Position numbers and translations under genes: made by a program | Source: Seminavis robusta | Lineage: Eukaryota; Bacillariophyta; Bacillariophyceae; Naviculales; Naviculaceae | Assembly (NCBI GenBank): GCA_903772945.1 | Contig: CAICTM010000287.1 | Location: 16,768-80,767 of the forward strand | Direction: 5' to 3' | DNA: 64,000 nucleotides | Notes under the pieces: model-generated | Seen by the model: only the letters and a program-made list of their open reading frames with translations | Databases searched by the model: none | What the model was told of the DNA's origin: nothing | In this document: positions 22,224-32,965 of the stretch, one piece after another | Numbering within the stretch: position 1 is the stretch's first letter | Layout: every line of letters begins with the position of its first letter

Positions 22224-23720
22224 CTAGTCTGTTTTATTGTTTGGTTTTGATGACGCCTTGGTTGCAAGCTGACCACAGGCTGCGCTCTCATCATCGCCTC
22301 GGGTCGTGCGTACGTAGCACAACATGTCTTTACCGACTAAAATCTTTTGAAAAGCTAAGATGCGCCCATTCGATGGTTTTCGGTAGTGCTTAGCGGGGCC
22401 CGATGTTGCAGCTATATCATTCCACGGGATCAAGTTCACCACCAGTTTGACACCTGGAACTTTCTCATAGAAGGCATTGCAGAATTCCGCCAAATGCTCT
22501 GCGTCTTGTGGCCGATCATTAACGTTTTCAATCAATGCCAACTCAAGCATGATTTGTCGCAATTTTCGTGGCCGGCCCAGGAGGACCTTGATGAGAGAAT
22601 CTCTCAACTCGACCATTTGGTGTTTTGTAGTAGGCACTAACTTTTTTCGGAGCGCATCCTCGGAAGAATGAACACTCCACGCCAGTACAACAGGAGCCTT
22701 TCCCAGTTCTTCAAATGCCTTTGGAGAAGGCGCCACTGTTGATATGGTTACCCTCCGTGGTGCCAATTGAAAGAGCTGAGGATCCACTAGGTGTGAAGCA
22801 GCTCGGACCACATGTTGCACGTTGCGGGCAGCTTCACCCATGCCCATAAAGATACAAGCATCGATGGGGTATAATCCAGGGAAAATGCGGCACACCTTCG
22901 CGGCCCAGTACATTTGAACCAGTATTTCATCGGCAGTCAAGCTGCGAAGCTCCCCCATCCTCCCAGTAGAGCAAAATGTGCAAGCTTGGGCGCATCCAAC
23001 CTGATTGGAAATGCAAAGGGAAGAAGTTTCTCGGTCTGGCCATGGAATGACAACAGATTCAACCTGCAGCCCATCCGTCAATTGGAGTACAATTTTGGCT
23101 GTTCCATCCAGACTGCGATGCAGCTGTGTCACCGTGGCGATGGAGGCCATGGAATCCATCGGCTCTGTTTCTGTTTCTGTTTCTTTTGCTGTTGCCGAAT
23201 TGTCCTTTTGGGCTGAAGGTTGGGGAGAGACAGCAACAACCTGTCGGAGTTTCTGCAAAGCGTTGCGTCCCATCCCTTGTGATTGTCGTCTTGGCGTGAT
23301 TCGTTCTCTGATTTGAGATCTGGTCTCTGGTTCGACTGACAATGAGAGAGCCTTGCTGAGAGTGTGAGGGATGGGTTCTCTCTGGTTTGGATCGTCATTC
23401 TCGAAAAACCATAACGGATCAACACCAAGTTGATAACAATCCCAGCAGGATTTCGCCCGACCCTTTCCACCTAGAATGTCTGCCAGCTCTTCCAATGAGA
23501 GCGACAGAGGACCTGCGTTGTCAGCTTCTCTTGCTGCGTTTTCTTTCTCGGCGTCAACGGCCACTGCTCTGATGGCAACACATCTCCTACTACTGGTACA
23601 TGTACCGGTACGAGTAGTTTGAATCAGACTGTGGGTAGACGACCAAGAGTTGCTGACGGGAAGATCAATGGCTTGCAGGATCACAAAGGGGGTGACAAGC
23701 CACCGTGGCCGTCTTCTCAT
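22224..23720 (-). CDS. RlmN-type radical SAM RNA methyltransferase
   Basis: The intronless frame encodes 498 residues from the ATG at 23720. The radical-SAM cluster motif CAQACTFC (Cx3Cx2C) sits at about residue 242, preceded by SLCISNQVG and followed by STGRMG and ADEILVQ, all typical of RlmN/Cfr. The motif FMGMGE and the C-terminal RGDDESAACGQL, which contains the catalytic cysteine region, are also present. RlmN enzymes methylate C2 of an adenosine in 23S rRNA and some tRNAs. The first 70 residues are extra compared with bacterial proteins and basic/Ser-rich, which suggests organelle targeting, though I cannot decide between mitochondrion and plastid. It converges with the HSF gene with about 230 bp between stop codons. 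Confidence 0.9.
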   Translation of the reverse strand: MRRRPRWLVTPFVILQAIDLPVSNSWSSTHSLIQTTRTGTCTSSRRCVAIRAVAVDAEKENAAREADNAGPLSLSLEELADILGGKGRAKSCWDCYQLGVDPLWFFENDDPNQREPIPHTLSKALSLSVEPETRSQIRERITPRRQSQGMGRNALQKLRQVVAVSPQPSAQKDNSATAKETETETEPMDSMASIATVTQLHRSLDGTAKIVLQLTDGLQVESVVIPWPDRETSSLCISNQVGCAQACTFCSTGRMGELRSLTADEILVQMYWAAKVCRIFPGLYPIDACIFMGMGEAARNVQHVVRAASHLVDPQLFQLAPRRVTISTVAPSPKAFEELGKAPVVLAWSVHSSEDALRKKLVPTTKHQMVELRDSLIKVLLGRPRKLRQIMLELALIENVNDRPQDAEHLAEFCNAFYEKVPGVKLVVNLIPWNDIAATSGPAKHYRKPSNGRILAFQKILVGKDMLCYVRTTRGDDESAACGQLATKASSKPNNKTD

Positions 23721-24151
23721 GGTCCTTCAATGAGATACCGAGGGTGGTGGCAGTTGGAAAAGCTTGGGTGGTGTGTGTGGTTGGTGGTTGGTGTTGGCTG
23801 AAGTGTGTAAACCAAAGAAGAAATGTGCGTCGTTTTAGCAAGAAGCGTTAAAGATCTTAAACCTTTTTTGTCAATTACTTAGGACATCCGTTCCATGAGC
23901 AAGTTGTGTGATTAGACGAGGTCGTTGCCTTTCTGAAAGTGGGAGTCACTCACTTTTTCCTCTTCGCTCAAGTCGTTTGGATCCTTGGAGTGGATGAACG
24001 AAAGCCAACAAGCAAGTTTGTGTTGGGGTGGTTTGCTCCATGGCACTGACCCGCTTCCCGTGAGAAGTACAGATACGATATATTGAATAAGTGAGGGCCA
24101 AGCTTTTGTATATCGTCCACTGCTCCAGCTGTATAAGAGTCTACATCAACC
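23721..24151. promoter_or_regulatory. Divergent promoter region, RlmN-like and 24152 genes
   Basis: About 430 bp separate the start codons of two divergent genes. There is a GGTTGGTG-rich patch at 23770-23800 and no other clear site. Confidence 0.35.
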
Positions 24152-27100
24152 ATGGAAGCACGATATCGTCGCCGTGTCTTAAGTCGCCTTCAGCGTCAAA
24201 CTGCGGAGAAAATTGTCTATACCGAATTGTCGGATGATGTCGGAGGCGAGCACAACAACAACAACAACAATAACAACGACAGTCTCAACAACAACAATGA
24301 TCACAACCATAATGATCAACAATGCGTAGACGTCACTCTCAGTCCCAGCAAGGGCGAAAAGGAGAACAGTGCTCCCACCCCGACGTCGGTATCGTCGCCA
24401 CTTCGAGCCATGTATCGAATGACATTGGGTGTTGGGAGTCAACGAACTGGCTTTCAGAACTTGGATCGAGACAGCGGGGATCAGCGAGGCGCTTCGCCTC
24501 TACGAAAGATTAAAACACCCACAACACCTTTATCGGAAACTCCGTCTCATCGCTTCCAAAACGATTTCATTACACCGTCGTCGCCCTTGTTGGGACAGGC
24601 TCAGTCTAGTAATTCTGAGTCACAAGGCAGTCGCGATGCCTTTCACAACATTTCGGATGTTTTCAAGGCTGCATTGGAAGCTGAATTCACCAAAACCGAC
24701 TTTCAAGATCCGTACGCCAATGCCATGGCATCGGAGCCTCGTCGTGGTCTACATCGTCGTAGAGGAAGATCGAGATCCCGATCTCGGTCAAGATCTCTAT
24801 CGCAATCACGCTTCGGCTCGACGGACGAAAGCAGTGAACTACCTCCTAGAATAGGACGCCGACGAGTGAGGGACGGCAGCCCTGGCAATAGACATCCATC
24901 CCCCACCATAATGAAGAAGCAAACACGGAGCCCCAGTCCCCACAGGCCTCCGACTCCAAACTTGTACATCAGAGTGCAACAACAGCAGCAACAACAACAA
25001 GACCAGCAACAACGTTCAGGAGGAGATCCTGCCCCATTTGATGAAAAGGAAAGTCGTCGTCGTGCTGAGAGAGATCGGATCCTGAGATTGATGAATGGAT
25101 TGGATGCTCTGCTAGTAGATACACCGAGGAATGCAAACAGCGGCGGTGGCACCCCCAGCAACATTCAAAGACCTCCAAAATCTTCTACGCCGACCCCTAC
25201 TAATACTGCAACAGCCACTGCTACAGCTCAAGTTAAGGCTGCATCGGTGCAAGAGCGCGCAAAGATCAAGAGCCTCATGCATGGACTCGATCAACTCCTG
25301 GTGGACACTCCTACCAATGCTGCTAGAGCGAAAAACTCGTCGCCATTTCAAGAGTCTCCGAATGTACGCAGTAGGCCGCCCTTGTCCTCCTCAAACACTA
25401 ACAACAAGGACAGAAATCCTATCCATCACCAACAACAACATGTTGCCATCAATTCCTTTGCGCCAGGATCCATTCATACTGGAACTACAAACACATTGTC
25501 TACAGGGACGTCCACTAGTAGCACAAGCACGTCATCGGATGAAGATGGCGTTCCTCCACCAGCTACTATTCGGACAAAGACTACGGATGTATCAGCGCTC
25601 ACTTCTCGGGGGACAGTGTCTGTGCTATCTACCGACACTGAAGATGATACACAGCATAGTCGTCAAAGCTATAGTTCGGCATCGACTCAAGGTACCGACG
25701 TTACCGAAAACCAGCACCTTTCAATCACAACTATGGATCAACTTCTGGCTCCTAGTAGCACCATCAGTAGCAATGGAATACTCAGCAGAACGACTGATAG
25801 CGGCATTGAAATGCGACTGAATGAACTGACTCCTCGCAGCCAAGTTTCGTTGCTGATTCAAAAAAGCTCCAGTGGTTCTGTAGTTGGCATTGGGGGGGAG
25901 TTTCTTCGGCGGCCGAAGACCAACAAAACCAAGTCTCGCTCGATTCGCGGAAGCTTTGAGCACCAAATAACACCAAAACGAAGTGGAGGTAGCTCGCTTC
26001 TGGAAGAAGCATTACGAGAGCAAGAGGAAGATTTTCTGCAGCAAGACATGCTTCGTGAGACTCAGCAGAACCCTTTGCATCCGATTGCGTCACTGAATCA
26101 CATTGACCAAAGGTTGGCTAGCAAACAGAGTAGCGTTTCTACGCTCACCATGAACACCATGGAACAGCAACAGGAACAGCAACAAGGGAATGGGGATTTT
26201 GCGGAAATATCTGAATTGCCGTGTCAACAGGTTTTGTCCGAAATAACAACGATGACTACTCAAAAAAGCTGCGACGACACAGTGACGTCGTCGCAGCAGG
26301 ACGCGAGTGAAGACAGGATGCCCAATAAAGTCTTTCCGAGGATTGATGAAGAAGTGGCGATGACACAAACTGCCCAACCGCGAGAGCAGGTTTCGAAATC
26401 AAGCGACGACCTTTCTCTTGGGCAACGTCCTTCCCCTTCGAAAGAAGGAACTGACAATCACCAGACGTTGAGGCGGAACCCGTCAGACGAGCAGCCACAC
26501 TCCGATGCTTCGCTGCACTTGGAAGTGTTTTATGATGCCATATCTGAACCAGATCTACCAAACAAGGAAGACAGTGAAAGCGAAGACAATAATGGTGGTG
26601 AAGTGAATAAGGATGAGCCTGGGGCCAAAGAAATGGTCAATCCGGGGCTGGTAGGGCAGGATCATGTTGTCCAGACACAACATGTTGACATGCCAAAGCC
26701 GCTACCATCTCCAGACGATACGCGGGATCAAGGACAACAGCAGCAGCTTGAGCAAGAGATTTCGACCGAAGTCTCACCACCCACCGTGACCAAGGACGAA
26801 GAATCTTCGGAAGAGGAACAGTCACAAGAGAATGATGTCGTCGAAGTTCCTTGTCCCGTAGCAACCAACGCAAGCTCTTCAACGGAAACGTATGGGTCAC
26901 TTCACCAGCAGAAGAACCTAGGTGAAAATTCACTGCCTTCGACATCTGACGAGGGTCCGTCCACAGATCCGAAAGAACCCCAAAGTATTTCAAGCGGGGA
27001 GTCAAACGTGCAGCCAGTGGCTGCGGAAGAGACTGCCTCAAACAGTGTTTCGTCGAACCCACCCATCCCAGAAAAGGAAACCTTGAATTCTTATCCAAGC

Positions 27101-29125
27101 GTCAAAGCACGGATTAAAGCTCTCTCGGATACGCCGGTGCAGGCATCGCCAGACTTCAAGTCTTTATCGCATGAACATCTTTCGAATCACGACAGCGCCC
27201 AATCGTCAACCCCAAGCAAGTCTCTGCACTCATCAAGTCTCGCATCTGTTGATGGACAACGTGAATCATCCGCTGCTGATATACATTCGAGATCAAGCAC
27301 TGCAGATACACAAGAAGCTATGTCAGTTACTGTGGCTGGATCTTCATCGGGAAACGCGACTGGAGCACCAGAGCAAGGACCTGCTTCTGCTTCCATTGAA
27401 GTGCACAGCCATGCATCCCAGAGCCACACATGTCAGAGCCACGCATCTCAGAGTCATGCATCTCAGAGCCACGCATCTCAGAGCTATGCATCCCAGAGTC
27501 ACGTATCCCAGAGTCATGCATCTCAGAGCCACGCATCTCAGAGCCATGCATCTCAGAGCCACGCATCTCAGAGCCATGCATCTCAGAGCCACACATCTCA
27601 GAGTCACAATCACCAGTCACAGAGTTATGTTTCTCAGGGTCCTGAACACGTGTCAATGCAACATTCATCCCATTCATTGCCTTCACATCCGCAAAATGGT
27701 GCTGCAGGCCCCAACAGTTCTCTGGAACAAGCTAACACGGCAACGAATGCTGCGTTGGCGTTCTCATGTGGCCTTGAACAAAACTTTCACCAGCCCGGTA
27801 GTGTGTCCCACATATTGCCCCCAGGGTACATTGATCACGATCCGAAAGATGCAAACCACTCAGTACCAAACCAGGGAAATCCCAATGCAGCACACCTGTA
27901 CCACGGACACCCAGGCTACGGGTTGCAAGCTATTCACCATCAAAGTGGAGCGCAGGGAACTATTCAACACGCCTCAGGTGCACATCATCACCCATATTCG
28001 AATGCACAACATTATTTCATAGGTCAAGGCCATGTACCCGAGCTGCATCCGACTCACCACAACCATCAGCATTTGATTGGAAACACGGGTCACGCTGATC
28101 ACAATCATGCAGGCAGTGGGCACCCTGCTGTTGGGGTGACAATGGCCCCAGTCCTTCCGCCTCCTCGACACTACAAACCAAACATACCGCCACGGCCCAC
28201 GTCCTCCACCACCACGACCATGCCGTATCAACACGCAGCTGCAGACGGGACAAGCCACCTTGGCCATGTGCACTCGGCACTGAACAATACGCGACTAGAG
28301 ATTGGAACAATGCCACCATCCTCGCATCCCAGAAAAGTTCTTGCACGAAGCATCGAAAGCCAAGAAGCCCAGTTTCATCACGGGACCAACGAAATAGTTG
28401 ACAAGAGTCTTGCATCAACCCCAGTGGCAAAAACAAAGCACAGCCGCTACCATCGCGGTGGTAAATTCCACGATGATCCTGTCCTGTCATCTGTGTCAAG
28501 CGGCATGAATCACCAACCCGACAATACATCGAGAAGGCCACAAAAAGAGTGGGAAACATCGACCAAATCGAAGGAATTACCCCCCAGGGAAAGTACTAGG
28601 CGATCGCAAAGACGGACTTTGAAAGAGAGTCGAACACCAGACGAGACGCCAAGATCTCAAAATCGCAGCAGGCACTCTGAAAGGAGAAGGTCAAGTGCAG
28701 AAGACGATGTCACTGTTGCGCAAACCACAGTTACGAATGGATCAGACTATATTGGGGGGACGACCTATAGTAGCTGTCAATCCAGCTATGAGGACGACGA
28801 TGACGATGACGAGCGCACTTCCGTAGGAGGCGCCTTTGCTCAAAATGTCATGGGTATGTTTGAGGGTTTGAAATTCCCTAGTTTCACTAATTGCGTCACA
28901 TCAACCAAAGGAGTTATAGAGAACATGGCATTGGGAGCTGAGAGGGCATGTTTGAAGTCTTCAGATGTGCCGGACAACGAGAAGAAATCGGATGGAAATT
29001 CAAGGCGAGGAGGTCGCCGTCGTTCTAGGTCGCATCGATCACAGAGAAAACATGACCCCGATGATGAATCCTCTCTGGTGCAGCACAAGCAGCAGCAAGA
29101 GCCAGATGGGGTGAAGAAATTCTGA
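24152..29125 (+). CDS. Very long disordered protein with SHASQ repeats
   Basis: A single exon from the ATG at 24152 encodes 1657 residues. Composition is overwhelmingly polar: a poly-Asn block (about residues 31-55), an RSRSRSRSRS run near 207-217, a poly-Gln run near 275-285, then long Ser/Thr/Glu/Gln-rich stretches. Two copies of one motif, RILRLMNGLDALLVDTP and KIKSLMHGLDQLLVDTP, lie near residues 306-328 and 368-390. About 14 copies of the pentapeptide SHASQ, coded by a 15-bp DNA repeat, occupy about residues 1085-1160. A His-rich section follows. Near the end, an acidic run (EDDDDDDE) precedes the only folded-looking segment (GMFEGLKFPSFTNCV) and a basic Arg/Ser tail. I recognise no domain, so function is unknown. 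The unbroken 5-kb frame argues for a real gene. Confidence 0.8.
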   Translation: MEARYRRRVLSRLQRQTAEKIVYTELSDDVGGEHNNNNNNNNDSLNNNNDHNHNDQQCVDVTLSPSKGEKENSAPTPTSVSSPLRAMYRMTLGVGSQRTGFQNLDRDSGDQRGASPLRKIKTPTTPLSETPSHRFQNDFITPSSPLLGQAQSSNSESQGSRDAFHNISDVFKAALEAEFTKTDFQDPYANAMASEPRRGLHRRRGRSRSRSRSRSLSQSRFGSTDESSELPPRIGRRRVRDGSPGNRHPSPTIMKKQTRSPSPHRPPTPNLYIRVQQQQQQQQDQQQRSGGDPAPFDEKESRRRAERDRILRLMNGLDALLVDTPRNANSGGGTPSNIQRPPKSSTPTPTNTATATATAQVKAASVQERAKIKSLMHGLDQLLVDTPTNAARAKNSSPFQESPNVRSRPPLSSSNTNNKDRNPIHHQQQHVAINSFAPGSIHTGTTNTLSTGTSTSSTSTSSDEDGVPPPATIRTKTTDVSALTSRGTVSVLSTDTEDDTQHSRQSYSSASTQGTDVTENQHLSITTMDQLLAPSSTISSNGILSRTTDSGIEMRLNELTPRSQVSLLIQKSSSGSVVGIGGEFLRRPKTNKTKSRSIRGSFEHQITPKRSGGSSLLEEALREQEEDFLQQDMLRETQQNPLHPIASLNHIDQRLASKQSSVSTLTMNTMEQQQEQQQGNGDFAEISELPCQQVLSEITTMTTQKSCDDTVTSSQQDASEDRMPNKVFPRIDEEVAMTQTAQPREQVSKSSDDLSLGQRPSPSKEGTDNHQTLRRNPSDEQPHSDASLHLEVFYDAISEPDLPNKEDSESEDNNGGEVNKDEPGAKEMVNPGLVGQDHVVQTQHVDMPKPLPSPDDTRDQGQQQQLEQEISTEVSPPTVTKDEESSEEEQSQENDVVEVPCPVATNASSSTETYGSLHQQKNLGENSLPSTSDEGPSTDPKEPQSISSGESNVQPVAAEETASNSVSSNPPIPEKETLNSYPSVKARIKALSDTPVQASPDFKSLSHEHLSNHDSAQSSTPSKSLHSSSLASVDGQRESSAADIHSRSSTADTQEAMSVTVAGSSSGNATGAPEQGPASASIEVHSHASQSHTCQSHASQSHASQSHASQSYASQSHVSQSHASQSHASQSHASQSHASQSHASQSHTSQSHNHQSQSYVSQGPEHVSMQHSSHSLPSHPQNGAAGPNSSLEQANTATNAALAFSCGLEQNFHQPGSVSHILPPGYIDHDPKDANHSVPNQGNPNAAHLYHGHPGYGLQAIHHQSGAQGTIQHASGAHHHPYSNAQHYFIGQGHVPELHPTHHNHQHLIGNTGHADHNHAGSGHPAVGVTMAPVLPPPRHYKPNIPPRPTSSTTTTMPYQHAAADGTSHLGHVHSALNNTRLEIGTMPPSSHPRKVLARSIESQEAQFHHGTNEIVDKSLASTPVAKTKHSRYHRGGKFHDDPVLSSVSSGMNHQPDNTSRRPQKEWETSTKSKELPPRESTRRSQRRTLKESRTPDETPRSQNRSRHSERRRSSAEDDVTVAQTTVTNGSDYIGGTTYSSCQSSYEDDDDDDERTSVGGAFAQNVMGMFEGLKFPSFTNCVTSTKGVIENMALGAERACLKSSDVPDNEKKSDGNSRRGGRRRSRSHRSQRKHDPDDESSLVQHKQQQEPDGVKKF
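27403..27626 (+). repeat. 15-bp tandem repeat coding SHASQ
   Basis: About 14 imperfect copies of a 15-bp unit, in frame inside the 24152 gene, encode Ser-His-Ala-Ser-Gln with substitutions (Ala to Thr, Tyr or Val). Most changes are transitions at a few fixed positions. The unit lacks stops in several frames, which creates spurious ORFs on both strands here. Confidence 0.9.
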
Positions 29126-29620
29126 GTTTTTTGAGAATTGAATCAATCAATCGGACGGGCTTGGATCGGGCGGGGCGGTGTACAGCAGCTACCTGGTACG
29201 CTACAAATCATGGATTCATATGACAAGAATCACAGCTTGAGCAAATGCAAATTGGAAAACGTATATAGTAATAGATAGACGTCATTGTGTATGTTTGCTT
29301 GTTGTGTACACTCATCTAGTATCGTCATACTCCCATCTCGCGTGGATTGAATTCGTTGGGTTGTCTGTCGTACCGTAGCCATGCTAGGTACCGGCATAAT
29401 AATATATGGACCCCCAAACGTCTCTAGCTAGAGAAAGACCAGAGCCTTCGGGCCCAAACGTCTCTAGTAGAGCAAGAAAGACCAGAGCCTTCATGATTCG
29501 ATTCTAGCTTTATTATATGTCACACATATCCTGCTCCACAAACTCCACAAACTGTGCACTGCATGTATTACAAACACTATGGCCATACAATCAAAGCTCA
29601 TTGCCTCATGTCCGAACCAC
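29126..29620. other. Spacer with a 40-bp tandem duplication
   Basis: Between the convergent genes. A unit of about 40 bp that begins CCCAAACGTCTCTAG is duplicated at 29413-29493. Nothing else recognised. Confidence 0.5.
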
Positions 29621-31162
29621 CTAGAGGAGAAGCAATCGAAGAGGGCAACCGTGAGATACATCTTGTCTACAAGGCGAATGAATACCGTACCACGACGCTT
29701 CATCGGTGAACGTACCATCCCGCGGTCGGTATTGATCGGCATCAGCACTCTGAACTTCACTGAGCTCTAGAGTGCGCAGGTTTCTGATTTCCAGACCACC
29801 CTGAACCTTTCGATCCGCTTGAAATCGATACCTTCCTGGTGTCCAGTCCAAGCTGGTGACCCATCCATTTCCATCAAAGGCGGCTGGATCCTGCTGCATT
29901 TCATATGGGAACAGAATGGTAGCTCCGCCGTCCAAATCCAATAACATGTATTTCCCAGCCTGATCTTCCGAACCAACCGGTGGTGGATCGTAGAGTCCTC
30001 CCGGTGCCCCAGGTGTTCCATAGAAAACATTGTCAATGGCCTGATCCGACGCGGAGGAGAGATCCTGACTCTCGTCGTCGTCACTACTAGCATCACTATT
30101 GGTGGGTGGCCACTGTTCCAGCATTTCTCGGCAGACGACCATGGATTTGAGGCACAAGGGTGGTGCGACAGCATCATCTTGACTGCTGCTCTTTAAGAAT
30201 TCCTCCTTGGCATCCTCTTGAATGCGATAATCCAGTTTGACACGGAAGCGTAAACCACTGTCCAGAATCCCCATTTCTGCCCTATACTCGGCAAAGGGCC
30301 CTTGCATACCATCTACCTCATCATCGTTACCAAGAGCGACACAATTGCAGATTGTATATGCCGCTCCCACGCACATGGTTCCTTTCTCTCCGCGAAAATC
30401 CAAGGCACTCAAGGGTTCCGGCCAATAAGTGGATTGGAGAATGACTTGATTGAGTTCTTCCTCTGCTTGTGACGTGATTTCATCATCGTCATCATCGTCA
30501 CTATTGTTTGAGTAGGGATTAGTTTCGGCTACCGTTTCGACATGATGAATGCGTTCGGCATCAGTTGGGAATTGTGAAGTGGTTTCTACGGTACTCTTGT
30601 ATGCTTTGGATGTGACGTATAGGGGTCTACTGGATTTCAAAAGACGCGGCAATCCATGGACGGCATCTACCTTATCCTTCAATTGGTCCATGAATGTGGA
30701 TGTCTGATAAACGGCCCATTCTCCCTTGTATTCGCGTCCGTTAGTGAGCAGATCTTGAAAGTATGTTTGGAACTGGAATTCGTCATTGCGACGACGTCTA
30801 TCTTCTCTCATTTCTTCAATCTGCGCTTCGGTGGATGTCGGGTCAAAGAACTCATCCCCAATTCCCTGATCCACCTGATACTCGGGATCGGAATAATCCA
30901 CAAACTCCAAGTCTGGATAATTGGGATCATTGTAGGGATTTTCCTTCTTGGGTGGTTCTTCTTCTTCCTCCTTAGCAGCATCATCTTTGGCCGATAACAC
31001 TAGAAGTGGCAGTCCTTTATTATTATTTCCATATTGCTGATGAACAAAGGGAGTCTGTTGGTACTGGTAGGGCGCGAAAGCAGAGACTGGCTCTACCAGG
31101 AAGATCAGTAATAGACCCCAGATCATGATGACAATTAAATGAATCAATGCCTCGTTGTTCAT
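29621..31162 (-). CDS. Plastid-targeted protein of unknown function
   Basis: I start the protein at the ATG at 31162 (513 residues), because it opens directly on a strong signal peptide (LIVIMIWGLLLIFLVEP) ending VSAF-AP. That is the A-F cleavage motif of diatom plastid precursors. The frame runs 33 codons further upstream without improving the signal. The mature part begins with a Pro/Tyr/acidic stretch (PYNDPNYPDLEFVDYSDPEY), then a probable beta-rich region (KGEWAVYQTSTF, LSALDFRGEKGTMCVG, LRFRVKLDYRI, WTPGRYRFQADRKVQGGLEIRNL). Sequences such as GEW-VYQTSTF followed by antiparallel strands recall lipocalin-like plastid proteins of unknown function, but I cannot name a family. The end (HSPCRQDVSHGC) is unusual and might reflect an unrecognised last intron. 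Confidence 0.75.
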   Translation of the reverse strand: MNNEALIHLIVIMIWGLLLIFLVEPVSAFAPYQYQQTPFVHQQYGNNNKGLPLLVLSAKDDAAKEEEEEPPKKENPYNDPNYPDLEFVDYSDPEYQVDQGIGDEFFDPTSTEAQIEEMREDRRRRNDEFQFQTYFQDLLTNGREYKGEWAVYQTSTFMDQLKDKVDAVHGLPRLLKSSRPLYVTSKAYKSTVETTSQFPTDAERIHHVETVAETNPYSNNSDDDDDDEITSQAEEELNQVILQSTYWPEPLSALDFRGEKGTMCVGAAYTICNCVALGNDDEVDGMQGPFAEYRAEMGILDSGLRFRVKLDYRIQEDAKEEFLKSSSQDDAVAPPLCLKSMVVCREMLEQWPPTNSDASSDDDESQDLSSASDQAIDNVFYGTPGAPGGLYDPPPVGSEDQAGKYMLLDLDGGATILFPYEMQQDPAAFDGNGWVTSLDWTPGRYRFQADRKVQGGLEIRNLRTLELSEVQSADADQYRPRDGTFTDEASWYGIHSPCRQDVSHGCPLRLLLL

Positions 31163-31691
31163 GGGTTGTGTGCGAAGGAAGGAAATTAATTGAGTAAACA
31201 GAACAACCAACAGATGTTTGGATTTTATAGTTGATGGTCTGTCAAGCAATGTCTTCTCCAACTAGCTAGACTTCTACTACTGGCTAGAGCTAGTCATCCA
31301 CAACAACAGATGCAGCTCGATGGTCTTTGGGAATTCTGATGATGAGTTGGCCCTCTGTTACCTTCTCTCCCTCCCACCTACATTGTTCTGGACCAGCAGA
31401 TGGAGGGCCACAAATTTTGGTGACAACACTGACGTCAATCAACGAACTTTGGAACAGATCCACCCCGCCAACACCAAGAGGATTTATTGATTGAGTCACG
31501 AGACTGTGTCCAGTCCCGATATAAAATTCGAATTGGATCCTGGCCGTTCCTCAAATAAATTAGATTTCTCCGGTTCTCAAATCAATCACAACTTTGTTTG
31601 AACAACAGTGGACAGCAAACTATTTCGCAAGAGCAAGCTAGTAGTCTACTATCGTACTCTACCAGTAGCAAGAGTAAGAGATTGACAGACC

Positions 31692-32962
31692 ATGAGCGGG
31701 AGCAACGGGAGCAGCGACGTGTGGATTTACCACGAGAAACAGGAGAGTCTGCTTTGCGGTCAGCACAGCTTGAACAACTTGGTGCAATACTGCGAATTTA
31801 CACCGGATACGTTGGCTATTTTCGCCCATGAACTGGATGAATTGGAACTCAATTTCATGGCGGAGAACAATGAAGGAGGGGTCAAGTGAGTTACTTGTAC
31901 ATACGTTCAGTACATGTTGTAGATGTTTTGCTGTGTGAAACAGGAGCGCTCACTAATCACCATGTTTTGTTTTTGTGTTTGTGTTGTTTTGTGTTGTTTT
32001 GTGTTTTTGTCAGATCCAAAGACTACCTAGAACGCGTGAATGAAGGCTCTGGCAACGTGGATCCGCATGGCAATTTTTCCATTCAGGTGCTTCGAAGAGC
32101 TCTGCAAAAACGCTATGGTTTGGAGTTGCCCAGTCTGAAAGAAGAGGGTTACGCCAAGAAAGAGCCGACCACCATGGAAGGATTCATTTGCAACAAACAC
32201 TCCCACTGGTTCGCCATTCGAAAAATAAATGGGCGCTACTGGAATCTAAATTCCACAAAAGATCGGCCGGAATTGATTTCCTATTTCGACATGGCCACGG
32301 AATTGAAAGAAATTGTCGCCGCCGGGTATTCCGTATTCGTAGTACCACCCGAAAAAACATTGCCGCCCGCTTGCACCGGCGCCAAAGAAATGCAACAGCG
32401 AAAAGCCGCCATTCGAGGGGGAGTCGAGGGAAATTGGTGGCGGGAAGCAGATCTATTGACTCCTGGAGCTGCTGGAGCCAACAACAAAAATGGCTCACAA
32501 GACCCTTGGAAAAATGTGGGATCGGGAATGAGACTCGATGGAAAATCAACCGTACCAGAGTCGCCGTTGAATTGGAGACAACCGGCCACACACGGAATGT
32601 CAGAGGAAGAACAACTACAATTCGCCGTGGCAGCCAGTCTCGAATCACCCAAAAAAATTGCAAAAACAGAACCAGCAGCCGGACCCGACTTGGCTAATGT
32701 CACGGTGCCACCAGAGCCAGCGGCAGGAACAGCCGGTTCGGTGCGCATTCAATTTCGATTGCCTTCCAAACCTCGGGTCGTACGACGATTCATGGAAACA
32801 GACTCGGTAGCCGTCATTCTCAAATATTGCACTGACATGGAGGGCGGAAAGAGTCTCGATCTACTATATGGGTTTCCACCCAAAGACTTGAAACCGCTCG
32901 CAGAACAAACTATTGGAGACGCCAAACTGGCAGGAGAAAGCATTCAGGGTCGAGCTGTCTAA
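31692..32962 (+). CDS. Ataxin-3-like Josephin deubiquitinase with UIM and UBX
   Basis: Exons 31692-31885 and 32014-32962 with a 128-bp GT-AG intron give 380 residues. The Josephin domain covers about residues 9-165. The catalytic Cys22 lies in LLCGQHSLNNL, Gln17 precedes it, the catalytic His is in KHSHWFAIRKI, and the Asn is in YWNLNS. A ubiquitin-interacting motif follows (SEEEQLQFAVAASLE, near residue 260). The C-terminal 80 residues form a UBX-type domain (VRIQFRLPSKPRVVRRFMET to LLYGFPPKDL), which in other proteins recruits p97/Cdc48. Such a protein would trim ubiquitin chains on p97 clients in cytosol or nucleus. Human ataxin-3 lacks the UBX domain; the Josephin-UBX arrangement is known from some protists. 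Confidence 0.92.
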
Positions 32963-32965
32963 CCT

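Noticed and set aside
27327-27686. Long minus-strand and third-frame ORFs over the SHASQ tract
   Set aside because: The 15-bp repeat has no stop codon in several frames, so these ORFs are by-products of the repeat.
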